A DNA stretch of 64,000 nucleotides from Weissella sagaensis (GCF_005405285.1 NZ_BJDT01000003.1:1-64000); one strand, 5' to 3'. Positions 6,668 through 16,745 are shown, counted from the stretch's first letter. The notes: generated from the sequence alone by a model not told the origin. Numbers and translations: made by a program.

Positions 6668-7504
6668 ATGCCAGAGCTACCAGAAGTAGAAACTGTCCGT
6701 CGTGGACTTACAAATTTAGTTGCCGGACGAACTGTACAAAGCACAGAGGTTAGATGGGAAAAGACTGTTGGTGGTCTTACTGCAGCAGAATTTAATGATG
6801 CATTGCGTAATCAAAAAATCATAAAAATTGATCGACGTGGTAAATATTTATTATTCCGTTTTACAAATGATATCACAATGGTTTCACATTTAAGAATGGA
6901 AGGTTCTTACTATACGGTGCCAACCGGGACACAGCCTGGTAAGCATGATTTAGTCACTTTTCACTTAGATGAGGGCATAGATTTGTTTTATCGTGATACC
7001 CGTAAGTTTGGTCGTATGAATGTTGTACCGAATGATAAGGTAATGACTGTTGCTGGATTAGCAACAATCGGTCCTGAACCAACTGAAGAGACGTTAACTC
7101 TTGACTATATGATTAGTGAATTTGGTAAGTCAAAAATGCATGTAAAACCATTCTTACTAAATCAAAACCATATTGCTGGTTTAGGTAATATTTATGTTGA
7201 TGAAACGCTTTGGCAATCAAAAATTCATCCCCTAACATCCGCTAATAAAATAACAACTGAAGAGTTAGCGATTTTACGGGAAAATATTATTCATGAACTA
7301 GCCCGGGCAACTGAACACCATGGAACAACTGTACATAGTTTTACTAATGTATTTGGTAATGCTGGTGAATTCCAAAATGAACTACAAGTATACGGTCGCG
7401 CTGGTCAACCTTGTTTACGTTGTGGCGAACCGTTGCTTAAAACAAAAGTAGCGCAACGTGGTACAACTTATTGTCCAGTTTGCCAGGTAGAGAGGTTAAA
7501 ATAA
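6668..7504 (+). CDS. mutM: Formamidopyrimidine-DNA glycosylase
   Basis: The enzyme removes 8-oxoguanine and other oxidised purines and cuts the abasic site. The 278-residue protein begins MPELPEVETVRRGL, which supplies the catalytic Pro and Glu, has the conserved Lys at about residue 59 (RRGKYLLF) and ends with a C4 zinc finger at C249, C252, C269 and C272. Length fits the family. The stop overlaps the start of coaE (TAATG), so the two are translationally coupled, as in many lactobacilli. Confidence 0.95.
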   Translation: MPELPEVETVRRGLTNLVAGRTVQSTEVRWEKTVGGLTAAEFNDALRNQKIIKIDRRGKYLLFRFTNDITMVSHLRMEGSYYTVPTGTQPGKHDLVTFHLDEGIDLFYRDTRKFGRMNVVPNDKVMTVAGLATIGPEPTEETLTLDYMISEFGKSKMHVKPFLLNQNHIAGLGNIYVDETLWQSKIHPLTSANKITTEELAILRENIIHELARATEHHGTTVHSFTNVFGNAGEFQNELQVYGRAGQPCLRCGEPLLKTKVAQRGTTYCPVCQVERLK

Positions 7505-8097
7505 TGTTTAAGCTAGGGTTAACGGGTGGTATTGCAACTGGGAAATCAACAATTTCAGATTACTTAATTTCTAAAAATATCCCTGTATTGGATGCTGATA
7601 AGTTTGCCCGACTAGTGGTAGAACCAGGTACGCCAGGGCTATCTGAAGTTGTTGCATATTTTGGTGATGCCATTTTACAAGATGATCATACACTTAACCG
7701 TAAAGCACTCGGTCAAATTGTGTTTAGCGACGCACAAGCGCGAGAAAAATTAAATGCCATCACGCATCCACGTATTCAGAAAATGATGACAGATCAATTA
7801 GCACTACTAGCGGCACAAAACACGCCGTTAGTGGTGCTAGATATTCCATTATTGTTAGAAAATCATAATGTTGCTGGCGCTGATGCAGTCATGCTAGTAA
7901 CCATACCAAAACAAATTCAATTAGAACGGTTAATGGCGCGTAATCAATTAACACTAACCGAAGCAGAGGATCGTGTTGCTGCACAAATGCCATTATCCGA
8001 AAAGGAAAAACTAGCAGATTATATTATTGATAATTCAGGGTCAGTTGCTGATACATACAAACAAGTTGACCAGGTTATAGAACAAATCTTATTTTAA
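7504..8097 (+). CDS. coaE: Dephospho-CoA kinase
   Basis: It phosphorylates dephospho-CoA in the last step of coenzyme A synthesis. The 197-residue protein has the P-loop GGIATGKST at residues 8-16, followed by VLDADKFARLVVEPG and the HPRIQKMM and LDIPLLLE motifs of the family. The start at 7504 overlaps the mutM stop; an upstream in-frame ATG lies inside mutM and would add a non-homologous extension. The gene lies in a mutM-coaE-dnaB-dnaI unit as in Bacillus. Confidence 0.95.
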   Translation: MFKLGLTGGIATGKSTISDYLISKNIPVLDADKFARLVVEPGTPGLSEVVAYFGDAILQDDHTLNRKALGQIVFSDAQAREKLNAITHPRIQKMMTDQLALLAAQNTPLVVLDIPLLLENHNVAGADAVMLVTIPKQIQLERLMARNQLTLTEAEDRVAAQMPLSEKEKLADYIIDNSGSVADTYKQVDQVIEQILF

Positions 8098-8121
8098 TAT
8101 TCAGAAAGGAGTAATAGATTC

Positions 8122-9474
8122 ATGGCAGATTTTTCAAATCAACAACGCTATCGCTTAATTTATGATGACTTAATTGACATGACGTCTGTACGGTCATTGA
8201 CTAAGGTATATTTACCCATTATTGGTCGAGATGCTTATACACTATATTTGGCATGGGCAACAATGGGGGAAACAGCACAACCCAAGCACCGCCATGTTGA
8301 TATACTAGATCAACTTGCAATGAATCAACATTCTTTTCTTACTGCACGACAAAAATTAGAAGCAATGGGGTTAGTCAAAACCTTTAAACAGACGACAAAT
8401 TTTGCGACACAGTGGGCTTATCAAATATTTCCACCTTTGACAACTCGTGCCTTCTTATCTGACGTATTACTATCGAGCTTATTAGCCCATTATTTGGGGG
8501 ATGAATTATTTAATGATCTAGTTAGTGAAGAGAAAGTTAATAATACTAATATTCCTGGGGATGATGTTTCTACCACATTTTTTGATTTAGTTGGACAAGA
8601 AAGTTTTATTAAACGTAATCATGCGCCGTTAGCGGAAACGAATGAAAAAAATACTTTATCATCGAATATTCGAAAAGCAACGAAATCTTTAGACATTAAT
8701 CTATTGAGTGATATGTTGCAGTCATATAATATTAAACAAAATGTACTCCAAAAAAATGAAGTTGACTTAATGATTTATAAATCATTATATGGATTAACTG
8801 ATTTGGAACTTGTTCGCGTTATACAAGCGACAACAACGCCAACTCAGCAAATTAATTTGCCAGCTATTAAAAAATATTTAGAAAATAATTTTAAGCAGTC
8901 TCAAATTTCACAGGTTCGTACAGCTAAAATTGAGACGACTGAACCCGCAAAAGCGTCATCTTCAGTTAATAATGCTGATGATCCTGCAAGTAAAATCGTA
9001 CAAATTGCACAAACAACTTCTCCTTTAAGTTTTTTGAAAAATTTACGCCAAAAGAAAAATGGCTTTGTCGCGGATAATGAAATTAAAGCCTTGTCTGATA
9101 TTGTACAAATGAAGCTTGTCACACCAGAAGTATTAAATATTATTTTGTATGAACTAACAGTTATTGAGAAAAGAACAACCTTAAATAAAACGATTTTACA
9201 GACACTAGTCAATGATTGGCTACAAAACGGGGTTACAGATGCAGTAAGTGCACTTCAATACTTACAACGCCGTAATAAAAAGCAACAAGCACGCACAACA
9301 CAGTCGTCAAATAAGAAATGGTCAAACACTAATAAAAATTCAAAGCAAGAAACGCGTCCAGATTGGGAAAATCAACATGGAACATCTGTTTCACAATCAG
9401 ATGCGAAATCAGCACGGGCGGCACTTGAAGCTATTAGAGCACGTCGTAACAAAAATAACCCAAAGGAGACATAA
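8122..9474 (+). CDS. dnaB: Replication initiation and membrane attachment protein DnaB
   Basis: DnaB of Firmicutes helps DnaD and DnaI load the replicative helicase at the origin. The 450-residue protein has an N-terminal winged-helix-like region (RSLTKVYLPIIGRDAYTLYL), a second domain with YGLTDLELVRVIQ, and a DnaB/DnaD-2 type C-terminal domain (PLSFLKNLRQKKNG to TLVNDWLQNGVTDAVSALQY). A low-complexity Gln/Asn/Lys tail follows. AGAAAGGAG precedes the ATG. It is followed by dnaI with six bases between stop and start. Confidence 0.88.
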   Translation: MADFSNQQRYRLIYDDLIDMTSVRSLTKVYLPIIGRDAYTLYLAWATMGETAQPKHRHVDILDQLAMNQHSFLTARQKLEAMGLVKTFKQTTNFATQWAYQIFPPLTTRAFLSDVLLSSLLAHYLGDELFNDLVSEEKVNNTNIPGDDVSTTFFDLVGQESFIKRNHAPLAETNEKNTLSSNIRKATKSLDINLLSDMLQSYNIKQNVLQKNEVDLMIYKSLYGLTDLELVRVIQATTTPTQQINLPAIKKYLENNFKQSQISQVRTAKIETTEPAKASSSVNNADDPASKIVQIAQTTSPLSFLKNLRQKKNGFVADNEIKALSDIVQMKLVTPEVLNIILYELTVIEKRTTLNKTILQTLVNDWLQNGVTDAVSALQYLQRRNKKQQARTTQSSNKKWSNTNKNSKQETRPDWENQHGTSVSQSDAKSARAALEAIRARRNKNNPKET

Positions 9475-9480
9475 GAAACG

Positions 9481-10461
9481 ATGAGTGATCAAAATTTTAA
9501 AAGTCATGACTCACAAACTTCTGATACACCGATGAATATGGGGCAAGCGCTACGTGATTTTATGGATAAAAAACAATTAAATGGTCGATTTCAAACTTTA
9601 AAGAGGGCTGTTTACCAAGATTCGGAAATCCGTCAATTTTTTAATGAATATAAAAATAGTCTGTCAAAGGATATTGTAGAACGCGATTTTGCTGTTTTGT
9701 ACGAGTTTTATTCTCAGCAACATAAAGCTAAAAAGGGGCAAAAAATAGTTCATCAAGGTTATGTCCCTGCTTTAAAAGTTGTTGAAAATCGTATTGTGAT
9801 TATTTATGAACCCGACGAAGCAACGCAACTAGCACAACGTATGAGTATGCAAGCCAATTTGGTCAAATCCATTGGGATGCCTAAACTAATTAAAAGGGCC
9901 CGTTTGGATGATTTTTCCGATGAAGATTCTGATCGTTTGGCTGCACTTACGGGAACATTAAGTTTCATTGATGCCTACATTAAAAGGCCAGACGATTTCC
10001 ATCGTGGCATGTATCTTCACGGAGCGTATGGCATTGGCAAAACGCATTTAATGGGTGCCATGGCTAATGAATTAGCCCAAGAGGGTATTCCAGTTACACT
10101 TATTCATTTACCAAGTTTTGTGGTAGAAGTACGTAGTGCTATTGGAACTGATGAACAACCGCAAGACAAAATTAATGCGATTAAACAAGTACCAATTCTC
10201 GTTATTGATGATATTGGGGCAGAATCATTAACAGCATGGGTTCGTGATGATATTTTAGGTGTTATTTTGGAATATCGTATGCAAAATGAATTGACAACCT
10301 TTTTTACATCGAATTTCTCAATGAAACAATTAGAAAAAGAACATTTTACAATCACTAAAGACGGGGCTGAACCCGTAAAAGCAGAACGTTTAATGCAACG
10401 CATTAGATATTTATCAAAAGAAGTGCAAATGGCTGGCGATAATCGTCGGGAGCTTGATTAA
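9481..10461 (+). CDS. dnaI: Primosomal helicase loader DnaI
   Basis: DnaI is an AAA+ ATPase that loads the replicative helicase. The 326-residue protein has the Walker A motif GAYGIGKTH at residues 181-189 and Walker B VLVIDDIGAESLT. The N-terminal helicase-binding part (residues 1-115) keeps the GYVPALKV motif. In Bacillus subtilis DnaI this part binds zinc through cysteines and a histidine; no cysteine is present in residues 60-115 here, so that zinc site seems lost. It overlaps the following membrane gene by one base (TAATG). Confidence 0.9.
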   Translation: MSDQNFKSHDSQTSDTPMNMGQALRDFMDKKQLNGRFQTLKRAVYQDSEIRQFFNEYKNSLSKDIVERDFAVLYEFYSQQHKAKKGQKIVHQGYVPALKVVENRIVIIYEPDEATQLAQRMSMQANLVKSIGMPKLIKRARLDDFSDEDSDRLAALTGTLSFIDAYIKRPDDFHRGMYLHGAYGIGKTHLMGAMANELAQEGIPVTLIHLPSFVVEVRSAIGTDEQPQDKINAIKQVPILVIDDIGAESLTAWVRDDILGVILEYRMQNELTTFFTSNFSMKQLEKEHFTITKDGAEPVKAERLMQRIRYLSKEVQMAGDNRRELD

Positions 10462-11576
10462 TGAACACAAAAAAAATTAACCACTTTTTTTTAAAGTTAC
10501 TAGTTTTACTAATATTGATGCTTACCAGCTTTGTTGTCTTACGTCATAATGCAAGTTGGTATCAAGATAGTATCGGTGAAGTGACATCAGTCAAGCAAGT
10601 ATCTTCTAAGACGCTTCAAGATCAATATGGCAATAAAGTAACGCAACATCACCAAAAAGTGTCTGTTAAACTGTTAAATACCCAAAATAAAGGTAAAACA
10701 GTTTCATTTATTAATAGTTATGACGATGCCCAAGCTATTACACAACCATTAAATAAACATGATCAGATTTTTTTAGCTAAATCCGAAAAAGCTTGGGGCC
10801 TTAAAAATTTTAAACGTGATAGTTTTTGGATTCCTATTTTAATTATGGTAATGGGGCTTTTGATTATATCAATGGGTAAAGCTGGTAGTTTCATGATATT
10901 GTCACTTATAATCAATGTCATCTTATTTATTGGAACAATTTATTTGAACTTCGTAACCAAAGAGGCAAATATTTTTTGGCTATTTATTCTATTTAGTATT
11001 GTTGCATCAATGTTAACGCTAATCTTTGTTATGGGCATCAAGAGTCGGTTAACCTGGACTGTTTTGTTAACCGTCATAACATCCACAACTGCTGCAATGT
11101 TAATTGGCTTATTGGTCTTTAATGTCACTAACGGGAAAGGCTTGCACTTTGAATTAATGTCTTTTATCACGCAATTGCCACAGCCAATGTTTCTATCAAT
11201 GACATTAGTAGGTGTCTTAGGAGCTGTCATGGATGAAGCCACTGATATGATAGCAACTTTGTTTAGTTTGGAACGTGAGCACCCAGAAATTGGTATTAAA
11301 GAGCTTTTAATTACTGGTCGTCATGTTGGACAAGAAATTTTTGGAGCTTTAAGTAATACGCTGTTCCTAATTTTCATTGCTGAACAAATTCCAATGGCCA
11401 TTTTATATTTAAGAAATGGTAATAATTGGGGGTTCACTTATACAATGAATTTATCGTTAGGCATGGTACAAACGTTGATTAGCGCAATTGGTATTGTGTT
11501 AACTGTGCCAGCTGGTATTTTTTGGGTATGGATTTTACATAAGTGGCGACAAAAGAAAATGGGGGCAAAAATATAA
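10461..11576 (+). CDS. YibE/F family membrane protein
   Basis: The 371-residue protein has one N-terminal helix, an extracytoplasmic part of about 100 residues (beta-rich, VTSVKQVSSKTLQDQYGNKV) and then seven or eight membrane helices with the family motif GVLGAVMDEATDMIATL. The family is often proposed to be a transporter; the substrate is not known. It begins on the dnaI stop and is followed by a second, related protein, so the two probably form a heteromeric complex. Confidence 0.8.
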   Translation: MNTKKINHFFLKLLVLLILMLTSFVVLRHNASWYQDSIGEVTSVKQVSSKTLQDQYGNKVTQHHQKVSVKLLNTQNKGKTVSFINSYDDAQAITQPLNKHDQIFLAKSEKAWGLKNFKRDSFWIPILIMVMGLLIISMGKAGSFMILSLIINVILFIGTIYLNFVTKEANIFWLFILFSIVASMLTLIFVMGIKSRLTWTVLLTVITSTTAAMLIGLLVFNVTNGKGLHFELMSFITQLPQPMFLSMTLVGVLGAVMDEATDMIATLFSLEREHPEIGIKELLITGRHVGQEIFGALSNTLFLIFIAEQIPMAILYLRNGNNWGFTYTMNLSLGMVQTLISAIGIVLTVPAGIFWVWILHKWRQKKMGAKI

Positions 11577-11578
11577 GC

Positions 11579-12355
11579 ATGAGTGTTTTATTGATGTTAT
11601 CAATTATTCTATTTGTCTTAATGTTAGTTGTAGGTGGTGTAAAAGGTATTGGTGCCTTTATTAGTTTATGGATTAGTTTTGCAATCTTGGTTGTCATGAT
11701 GCTTTTAATCAGCTTTCAATTCAATCCTTTTTGGGTACTCTTAATTGGGGGAAGTTGCTTATTGACTGTCACTGTTTTAAGTGCTGGTGCTGATGAACGA
11801 ACCACAACGATTGCACTATTAGCAAGTTTTTTAGTAATGATTATGTTATTAGTTGTTATTTTACCAACTGAACATCTTGCAATTGCCCAAGGGTTTGCTG
11901 AAGAAAATTCAGAAGATTTAGAAGGATTATCTTTAGCAATTAATATTGATTTTGGTACATTGGGGATTGTGGCAGCTTTATTAGCAACATTAGGCGCCAT
12001 TGCAGAAGCATCTGTTGCCATTACAACAGGGGTCGGCGAATTATTAAATGAACGTCCAAATATTAGTAATAAGGATTTAATTGATGTCAGTCAAGTACTA
12101 GGAAAACAGATTATTGGAACGGCTGTTAATACTTTATTGTTTGGATTTTTAGCGGATTTTTTAAGTTTGGCCGTATTGTTTGGTAAGTTGCAATACACTT
12201 TTGGTGAGATTATTAATGCTAAACTATTTACATCTTCAATGTTGTCATTATTATATGCATTATTAGGTGTTTTACTAACATTACCCGTCACAATTGGCAT
12301 TTTTTTACTTTATCAAAAACGGCAAAAACACCATACTAGTGGGGAAAAGCTATGA
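11579..12355 (+). CDS. YibE/F family membrane protein, second subunit
   Basis: The 258-residue protein lacks the extracytoplasmic domain and consists of about seven helices. GTLGIVAALLATLGAIAEAS corresponds to the GVLGAVMDEATD motif of its upstream neighbour, and LGKQIIGTAVNTLLFGFLAD matches GRHVGQEIFGALSNTLFLI. I chose the ATG at 11579 because GGGGGC lies just upstream and the next residues begin the first helix. The start at 11543 would lie inside the previous gene. Confidence 0.8.
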   Translation: MSVLLMLSIILFVLMLVVGGVKGIGAFISLWISFAILVVMMLLISFQFNPFWVLLIGGSCLLTVTVLSAGADERTTTIALLASFLVMIMLLVVILPTEHLAIAQGFAEENSEDLEGLSLAINIDFGTLGIVAALLATLGAIAEASVAITTGVGELLNERPNISNKDLIDVSQVLGKQIIGTAVNTLLFGFLADFLSLAVLFGKLQYTFGEIINAKLFTSSMLSLLYALLGVLLTLPVTIGIFLLYQKRQKHHTSGEKL

Positions 12356-12445
12356 TTTATGAGAAAGTCATGTTATGATAAAAGTAAATATGTCATTATC
12401 GGGATATGATTGTATCCTGTAAGAAAGTAACCAGAGGTATAGCGT

Positions 12446-13135
12446 ATGAGTAGTGTGCTTGTGATTGAAGATGAAGAAAACTTAGCTCGTTTTGTTGAGC
12501 TAGAGTTACAGCATGAAGGGTATGAAACCCATGTTGAAGATAATGGACGTGGTGGTTTAGATGCCGCTTTAGCAAGTGATTATGATTTAATTTTACTTGA
12601 TTTAATGTTACCAGAACTAAGTGGTTTAGAAGTTGCACGTCGTTTGCGTGAAGAAAAAAACACACCAATTATTATGATGACCGCTCGTGATTCCGTTATT
12701 GATCGTGTATCAGGTTTGGACTATGGTGCTGATGATTATGTTGTAAAACCTTTTGCAATCGAAGAATTATTAGCCCGTGTTCGAGCATTGTTACGTCGTA
12801 TTGATATTGAAACAGAAGAACACAGCACGCATCAAAGTGTTGTGCGATATCGTGATTTGACTGTTGAAAAAGAAAATCGTATTGCTCGTCGTGGTAACGA
12901 AATTATCAACTTAACCAAGCGTGAATATGAATTACTTTTGATTTTGATGGAAAACATCAACGTTGTACAATCTCGTGAGGAACTACTAAAAAAGGTTTGG
13001 GGATACGATTCTGAAATTGAAACAAATGTTGTGGATGTTTATATTCGTTATCTTCGTAATAAGATTGATCAACCTGATTCACGAGCATCTTATATTCAAA
13101 CGGTTCGCGGTACTGGATACGTTATGCGTCAGTAA
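12446..13135 (+). CDS. OmpR-type response regulator, ArlR-like
   Basis: The 229-residue protein has a receiver domain (acidic E8/D9, phospho-acceptor D52 in LLDLMLPELSG, Lys in VVKPFAIEELLARV) and a C-terminal winged helix that binds DNA (LTKREYELLLILMENINVVQ, ETNVVDVYIRYLRNKID, VRGTGYVMR). It is followed by its sensor kinase after 15 bases. The pair resembles ArlRS/CsrRS-like systems of Gram-positive cocci that adjust surface and adhesion functions. The target genes here cannot be read from the sequence. Confidence 0.9.
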   Translation: MSSVLVIEDEENLARFVELELQHEGYETHVEDNGRGGLDAALASDYDLILLDLMLPELSGLEVARRLREEKNTPIIMMTARDSVIDRVSGLDYGADDYVVKPFAIEELLARVRALLRRIDIETEEHSTHQSVVRYRDLTVEKENRIARRGNEIINLTKREYELLLILMENINVVQSREELLKKVWGYDSEIETNVVDVYIRYLRNKIDQPDSRASYIQTVRGTGYVMRQ

Positions 13136-13150
13136 TTTGGAGGAAAATTA

Positions 13151-14632
13151 ATGGGTAGATCATCATCCATTATTGAGAAAACACCACAACAAAAGGGGCT
13201 TTCCTTAAAATGGAAATGGGCTCTTGGTTCTGTTGTTGGTGTTTTTTTAATATTTATTATATTTACATGGTTTGTCATGCAAGCATTTGCAACGCAAATG
13301 ATGTCAACAGAAAGACATCAGGTAACTAGTTCATTGAATGCCGTTACAAATCGTTTGCAAAATATTAATGCCTCACAATTGTTACCAACTAAAATTGATC
13401 AAGTATTACAACCGGATAGTAAAGATTTTAATGACGTGGTCAACGATCCGGTATTGCAACAAGTCGCTCGTAAAGACTATACGATTCGTGTGTATGATCA
13501 AAAGCATAACCAAGTTTATCCAGTTGGAGACCAACCAACCCCGTTCCATGAAACGAACAAACGAATTGTTCGTGTTGAACGAATAAAAGGTACTAAAATG
13601 TTAGTTGGTCATCAGGAGCTTCGTGATGCGAATCATAAAATTATTGGTCATGTTGTTATTGAGAATCATTTGACAGCCTATCATAAGACATTTAATCGTG
13701 TTTATTCAATTATTACAATTTTGATTATCTTAGGAATATTTTTAATTGCACTTTGGGGTTATTGGCTCGCTGGTTTCTTTCTACGGCCAATGGATAGCAT
13801 TAAAAAAACAGTTGATACAATTAATCGTGACCCACAAGCCCAAGTCCGCGTTAGTACAGACGGCCGTAAACCAGATGAATTAACCGACTTATCTAATTTA
13901 TTAAATGATATGCTTGATAAAATGCAACGGTTTATCCTACAACAACATCAATTCGTTGAAGATGTTTCTCACGAGCTTCGGACACCAGTTGCCATCGTAA
14001 AAGGACATATGGAATTGTTGAACCGTTGGGGAAAAGATGATCCAAAAATTTTAGATGAGTCAATTAGTGCATCCTTACAAGAAATTAGTCGTATGGAAGG
14101 TTTAGTTTCTGAAATGTTAGACTTAACCAGAGCTGATCAAGTTGAATTGACTTTCCGTGAAGGTGATACTGATGCTAAAGAATTAATAAACGGTATCTAT
14201 ACTAATTTTAAGATGATTCATCCAGATTTTACTTTTAGAATTGATGATGATTTAAAGGGTCCAACTATTGTTAATATGAATCGTGATCATTTAGAACAAA
14301 TTTTAATCATTTTATCTGACAATGCTGTTAAATATAGTCAAGAACGTCGTGAAATTCATTTTGCTGCCTCACGTTCAGGTAAATTAGTTGAATTAGCAGT
14401 GCAAGATTTTGGTGAAGGAATTAGTCCTGAAGATGCGAGTCGGGTCTTTGATAGATTTTACCGTGTTGATAAAGCACGTTCTCGTAAACAAGGAGGCAAT
14501 GGCTTAGGCCTAAGTATTGCTCAAAAGTTAGTTGAAGGTTATGGTGGTAAAATTCAATTAGAATCTGCTATCGGGCAGGGTTCTATTTTTAGAATTACGT
14601 TGCCTATTAAAAATCAAGATAAAAATAAGTAG
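13151..14632 (+). CDS. Sensor histidine kinase, ArlS-like
   Basis: The 493-residue kinase has two membrane helices (about residues 22-47 and 184-208) around an external sensing domain, a HAMP linker, the dimerisation helix with phospho-acceptor H274 in VSHELRTPVAIV, the N box (ILSDNAVKYS), and the G boxes DFGEGISPED and GGNGLGLSIAQKL. AGGA lies just before the ATG. It forms an operon with the preceding response regulator and ends in a hairpin terminator. Confidence 0.92.
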   Translation: MGRSSSIIEKTPQQKGLSLKWKWALGSVVGVFLIFIIFTWFVMQAFATQMMSTERHQVTSSLNAVTNRLQNINASQLLPTKIDQVLQPDSKDFNDVVNDPVLQQVARKDYTIRVYDQKHNQVYPVGDQPTPFHETNKRIVRVERIKGTKMLVGHQELRDANHKIIGHVVIENHLTAYHKTFNRVYSIITILIILGIFLIALWGYWLAGFFLRPMDSIKKTVDTINRDPQAQVRVSTDGRKPDELTDLSNLLNDMLDKMQRFILQQHQFVEDVSHELRTPVAIVKGHMELLNRWGKDDPKILDESISASLQEISRMEGLVSEMLDLTRADQVELTFREGDTDAKELINGIYTNFKMIHPDFTFRIDDDLKGPTIVNMNRDHLEQILIILSDNAVKYSQERREIHFAASRSGKLVELAVQDFGEGISPEDASRVFDRFYRVDKARSRKQGGNGLGLSIAQKLVEGYGGKIQLESAIGQGSIFRITLPIKNQDKNK

Positions 14633-14635
14633 AAG

Positions 14636-14664
14636 AGCAGGCGAGTTATTAACCTGCTTTTCTA
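14636..14664 (+). terminator. Terminator of the two-component operon
   Basis: AGCAGG (14636-14641) pairs with CCTGCT (14653-14658), followed by TTTCT. Confidence 0.6.
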
Positions 14665-14679
14665 CTGTAAAGGAATAAT

Positions 14680-15681
14680 ATGATTATAAAACACGTTATT
14701 TTGCATGTACTAGATAAAAATAGTGGTAATTTAATTGCATCTCAGGATGAATTAGATCTTAATCAACCTAGTTTGCATGAATACATTGAAAAATTAATTG
14801 AAAAGTTTAAAAATAGTGATTATAAAACAGGACAATTAACGGATAATGATGACATTACCAATAAAATTTCTGATGTTAATAATCAATCGTTTGCCACAAA
14901 AGCAACGATTTTAGCAGAAGAATTATTCGACGTCATTGCGCCAAGTGAAACGATTCCAGCTGGTGACTTATTAGTTATAGAATTTTCAGAGGGTGCTGAC
15001 GATTTTTTCAGCATTTTAAAATTAAATTTTACGCCACGCTACACACATGCAGTAGAATACCAAGATGAAAAGCTTGTTAATAACCTTGTGTTAAACCAAG
15101 CTGTCTTACCCGCAGCAACTCAAAAGGTTGATGAAGGAATCATCATTAATTTAATGAGTGGCATTTATATGTTAATCGAAAAAAAATATCTAATTGACGG
15201 TCATCGAACAAATTATTTTTCTGAAAACTTTTTAAAAATTCATCCTGAAAATTCAACTAAAGATAACATTCAAGTTATCAAACAAGCTGTCAAATCAGTT
15301 GCTAATAAATTCGATATGCCTGAACATGAAGTCTTAGCTGAAACACAAAATACTATTTTTGATACTGTTCAAGATGATGGCGAAATTAAAACTTCAGCAA
15401 TAGCTGAATCCGTTTTTAAAGGCAATATATCTGCACAGCAAGCGTATCAACAAATTATGGATACCAAAAAATTAGAACCTGATATTAATGTTCCCAATAC
15501 CGAACGCATTGAGAAAAAATATCGTTTACAACGATTTAAATTAGATTCAGGAATTGAAATTTCAATTCCAATGGATATCTATCAAGATAAAAGTAAAGTA
15601 GAATTTATTAATAAACCGGATGGCACGATGTCGCTCATTATTAAAGATATTGAGTCGATAATTAATAAATTTAATTCATAA
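14680..15681 (+). CDS. Nucleoid-associated protein, NdpA/YejK family
   Basis: The 333-residue protein begins IIKHVILHVLDKNSGNLI, has ATILAEELFDVI, FFSILKLNFTPRYTHAVEY, INLMSGIYMLIEKKYLIDG, and a C-terminal beta domain with LDSGIEISIPMDIYQDK. This order matches the NdpA (YejK) family, described in Escherichia coli as nucleoid-associated; its exact role is open. AAAGGAATAAT precedes the ATG. It is transcribed alone, between a terminator and the yidC promoter region. Confidence 0.75.
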   Translation: MIIKHVILHVLDKNSGNLIASQDELDLNQPSLHEYIEKLIEKFKNSDYKTGQLTDNDDITNKISDVNNQSFATKATILAEELFDVIAPSETIPAGDLLVIEFSEGADDFFSILKLNFTPRYTHAVEYQDEKLVNNLVLNQAVLPAATQKVDEGIIINLMSGIYMLIEKKYLIDGHRTNYFSENFLKIHPENSTKDNIQVIKQAVKSVANKFDMPEHEVLAETQNTIFDTVQDDGEIKTSAIAESVFKGNISAQQAYQQIMDTKKLEPDINVPNTERIEKKYRLQRFKLDSGIEISIPMDIYQDKSKVEFINKPDGTMSLIIKDIESIINKFNS

Positions 15682-15794
15682 AATAGATGTCGTTTTAATC
15701 ACAATAAAAATTCTAAATATATCATACATTTCATGATATAATTGTTATTTGAAATAAGAGAATACGAAAATGAATAGGTAGGAAAAAATACTTC

Positions 15795-16739
15795 ATGAAA
15801 ATTAAAGGTTTAACCCCGATACTATTAATTGTATTAGTTGTTTTGTTTGTTACAGGACATGCTGACTTCTTAAAAGGGCCACTAACAGACTTTATGCACT
15901 GGTCTGAGACAGCAATTGGTGGTATCAATGCCGTTGGTTGGTCAATTATTATTTTGACATTGGTTGTCCGTTTGATTTTGTTACCAATGATGATACACCA
16001 GCAACGTAACGCAACAATTCAACAAGAAAAAATGCGTTTATTACAACCACAATTAAAAAAGGTTCAAGAAGCACAAAAAAGTGCACAATCTCAAGAAGAA
16101 CAAATGTTAGCATCACAAGCAATGATGACAATATATCGTGAAAATAATGTATCATTGCTTGGTGGTATGAACTTTGCGACACTAATCATTCAATGGCCGA
16201 TTTTCATGGGTCTGTACGCTGCTATTAAAAACTCAAATGAAATTGCGCACGCAACATTTTTTGGTATTAATTTAGCCTCACATGCGCCAATTTTAGCCAT
16301 TGCTACGGCGATCGCTTATGGTATTCAGGCATATCTATCACTAATTGGTATTCCTGCTGAACAAAAGAAGCAAATGCAAATGATGATGTATGTTATGCCA
16401 ATTATGATGCTATTTATGACATGGGTAACCAATGCTGGTATTGCATTGTACTTCTTTGCAGGTGCACTGGTTATGATTCTTCAAACACTAATTATAATTG
16501 TTTGGCGTCCACGCTTGAAGGCCCAAGTTAATGCTACTTTTGAAGTCAAAGATGTCGTTGATGATGCATTAGCTGGTAAAATTCAAGCAAAGCCTTCCGG
16601 TCGTTTTGCAGAAGCAATGCAGGCCGCTCAAGAACAACAACAGCAACAAAACGGTAGCCGTAAAGATATTACGACTACAACCCAAGAACATAATAGTTCA
16701 AAGGGTGGTCGTAATGCGGGTAAACAAAACCGTAAATAG
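15795..16739 (+). CDS. yidC: Membrane protein insertase YidC/OxaA
   Basis: It inserts and folds membrane proteins together with or apart from SecYEG. The 314-residue protein has a signal-like first helix, a conserved helix with AVGWSIIILTLVVRLILLPM carrying the central Arg of the hydrophilic groove, a cytoplasmic coiled coil rich in Gln/Lys, four further helices, and a Gln/Asn/basic tail. Most Gram-positive YidC proteins are lipoproteins with a Cys after the first helix; here the sequence is LFVTGHAD, without Cys, so lipidation is unlikely. Confidence 0.92.
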   Translation: MKIKGLTPILLIVLVVLFVTGHADFLKGPLTDFMHWSETAIGGINAVGWSIIILTLVVRLILLPMMIHQQRNATIQQEKMRLLQPQLKKVQEAQKSAQSQEEQMLASQAMMTIYRENNVSLLGGMNFATLIIQWPIFMGLYAAIKNSNEIAHATFFGINLASHAPILAIATAIAYGIQAYLSLIGIPAEQKKQMQMMMYVMPIMMLFMTWVTNAGIALYFFAGALVMILQTLIIIVWRPRLKAQVNATFEVKDVVDDALAGKIQAKPSGRFAEAMQAAQEQQQQQNGSRKDITTTTQEHNSSKGGRNAGKQNRK

Positions 16740-16745
16740 GTATAA

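Noticed and set aside
15750-15794. tRNA or RNA switch before yidC
   Set aside because: Only an AT-rich leader with ribosome site is visible; no cloverleaf or known motif.
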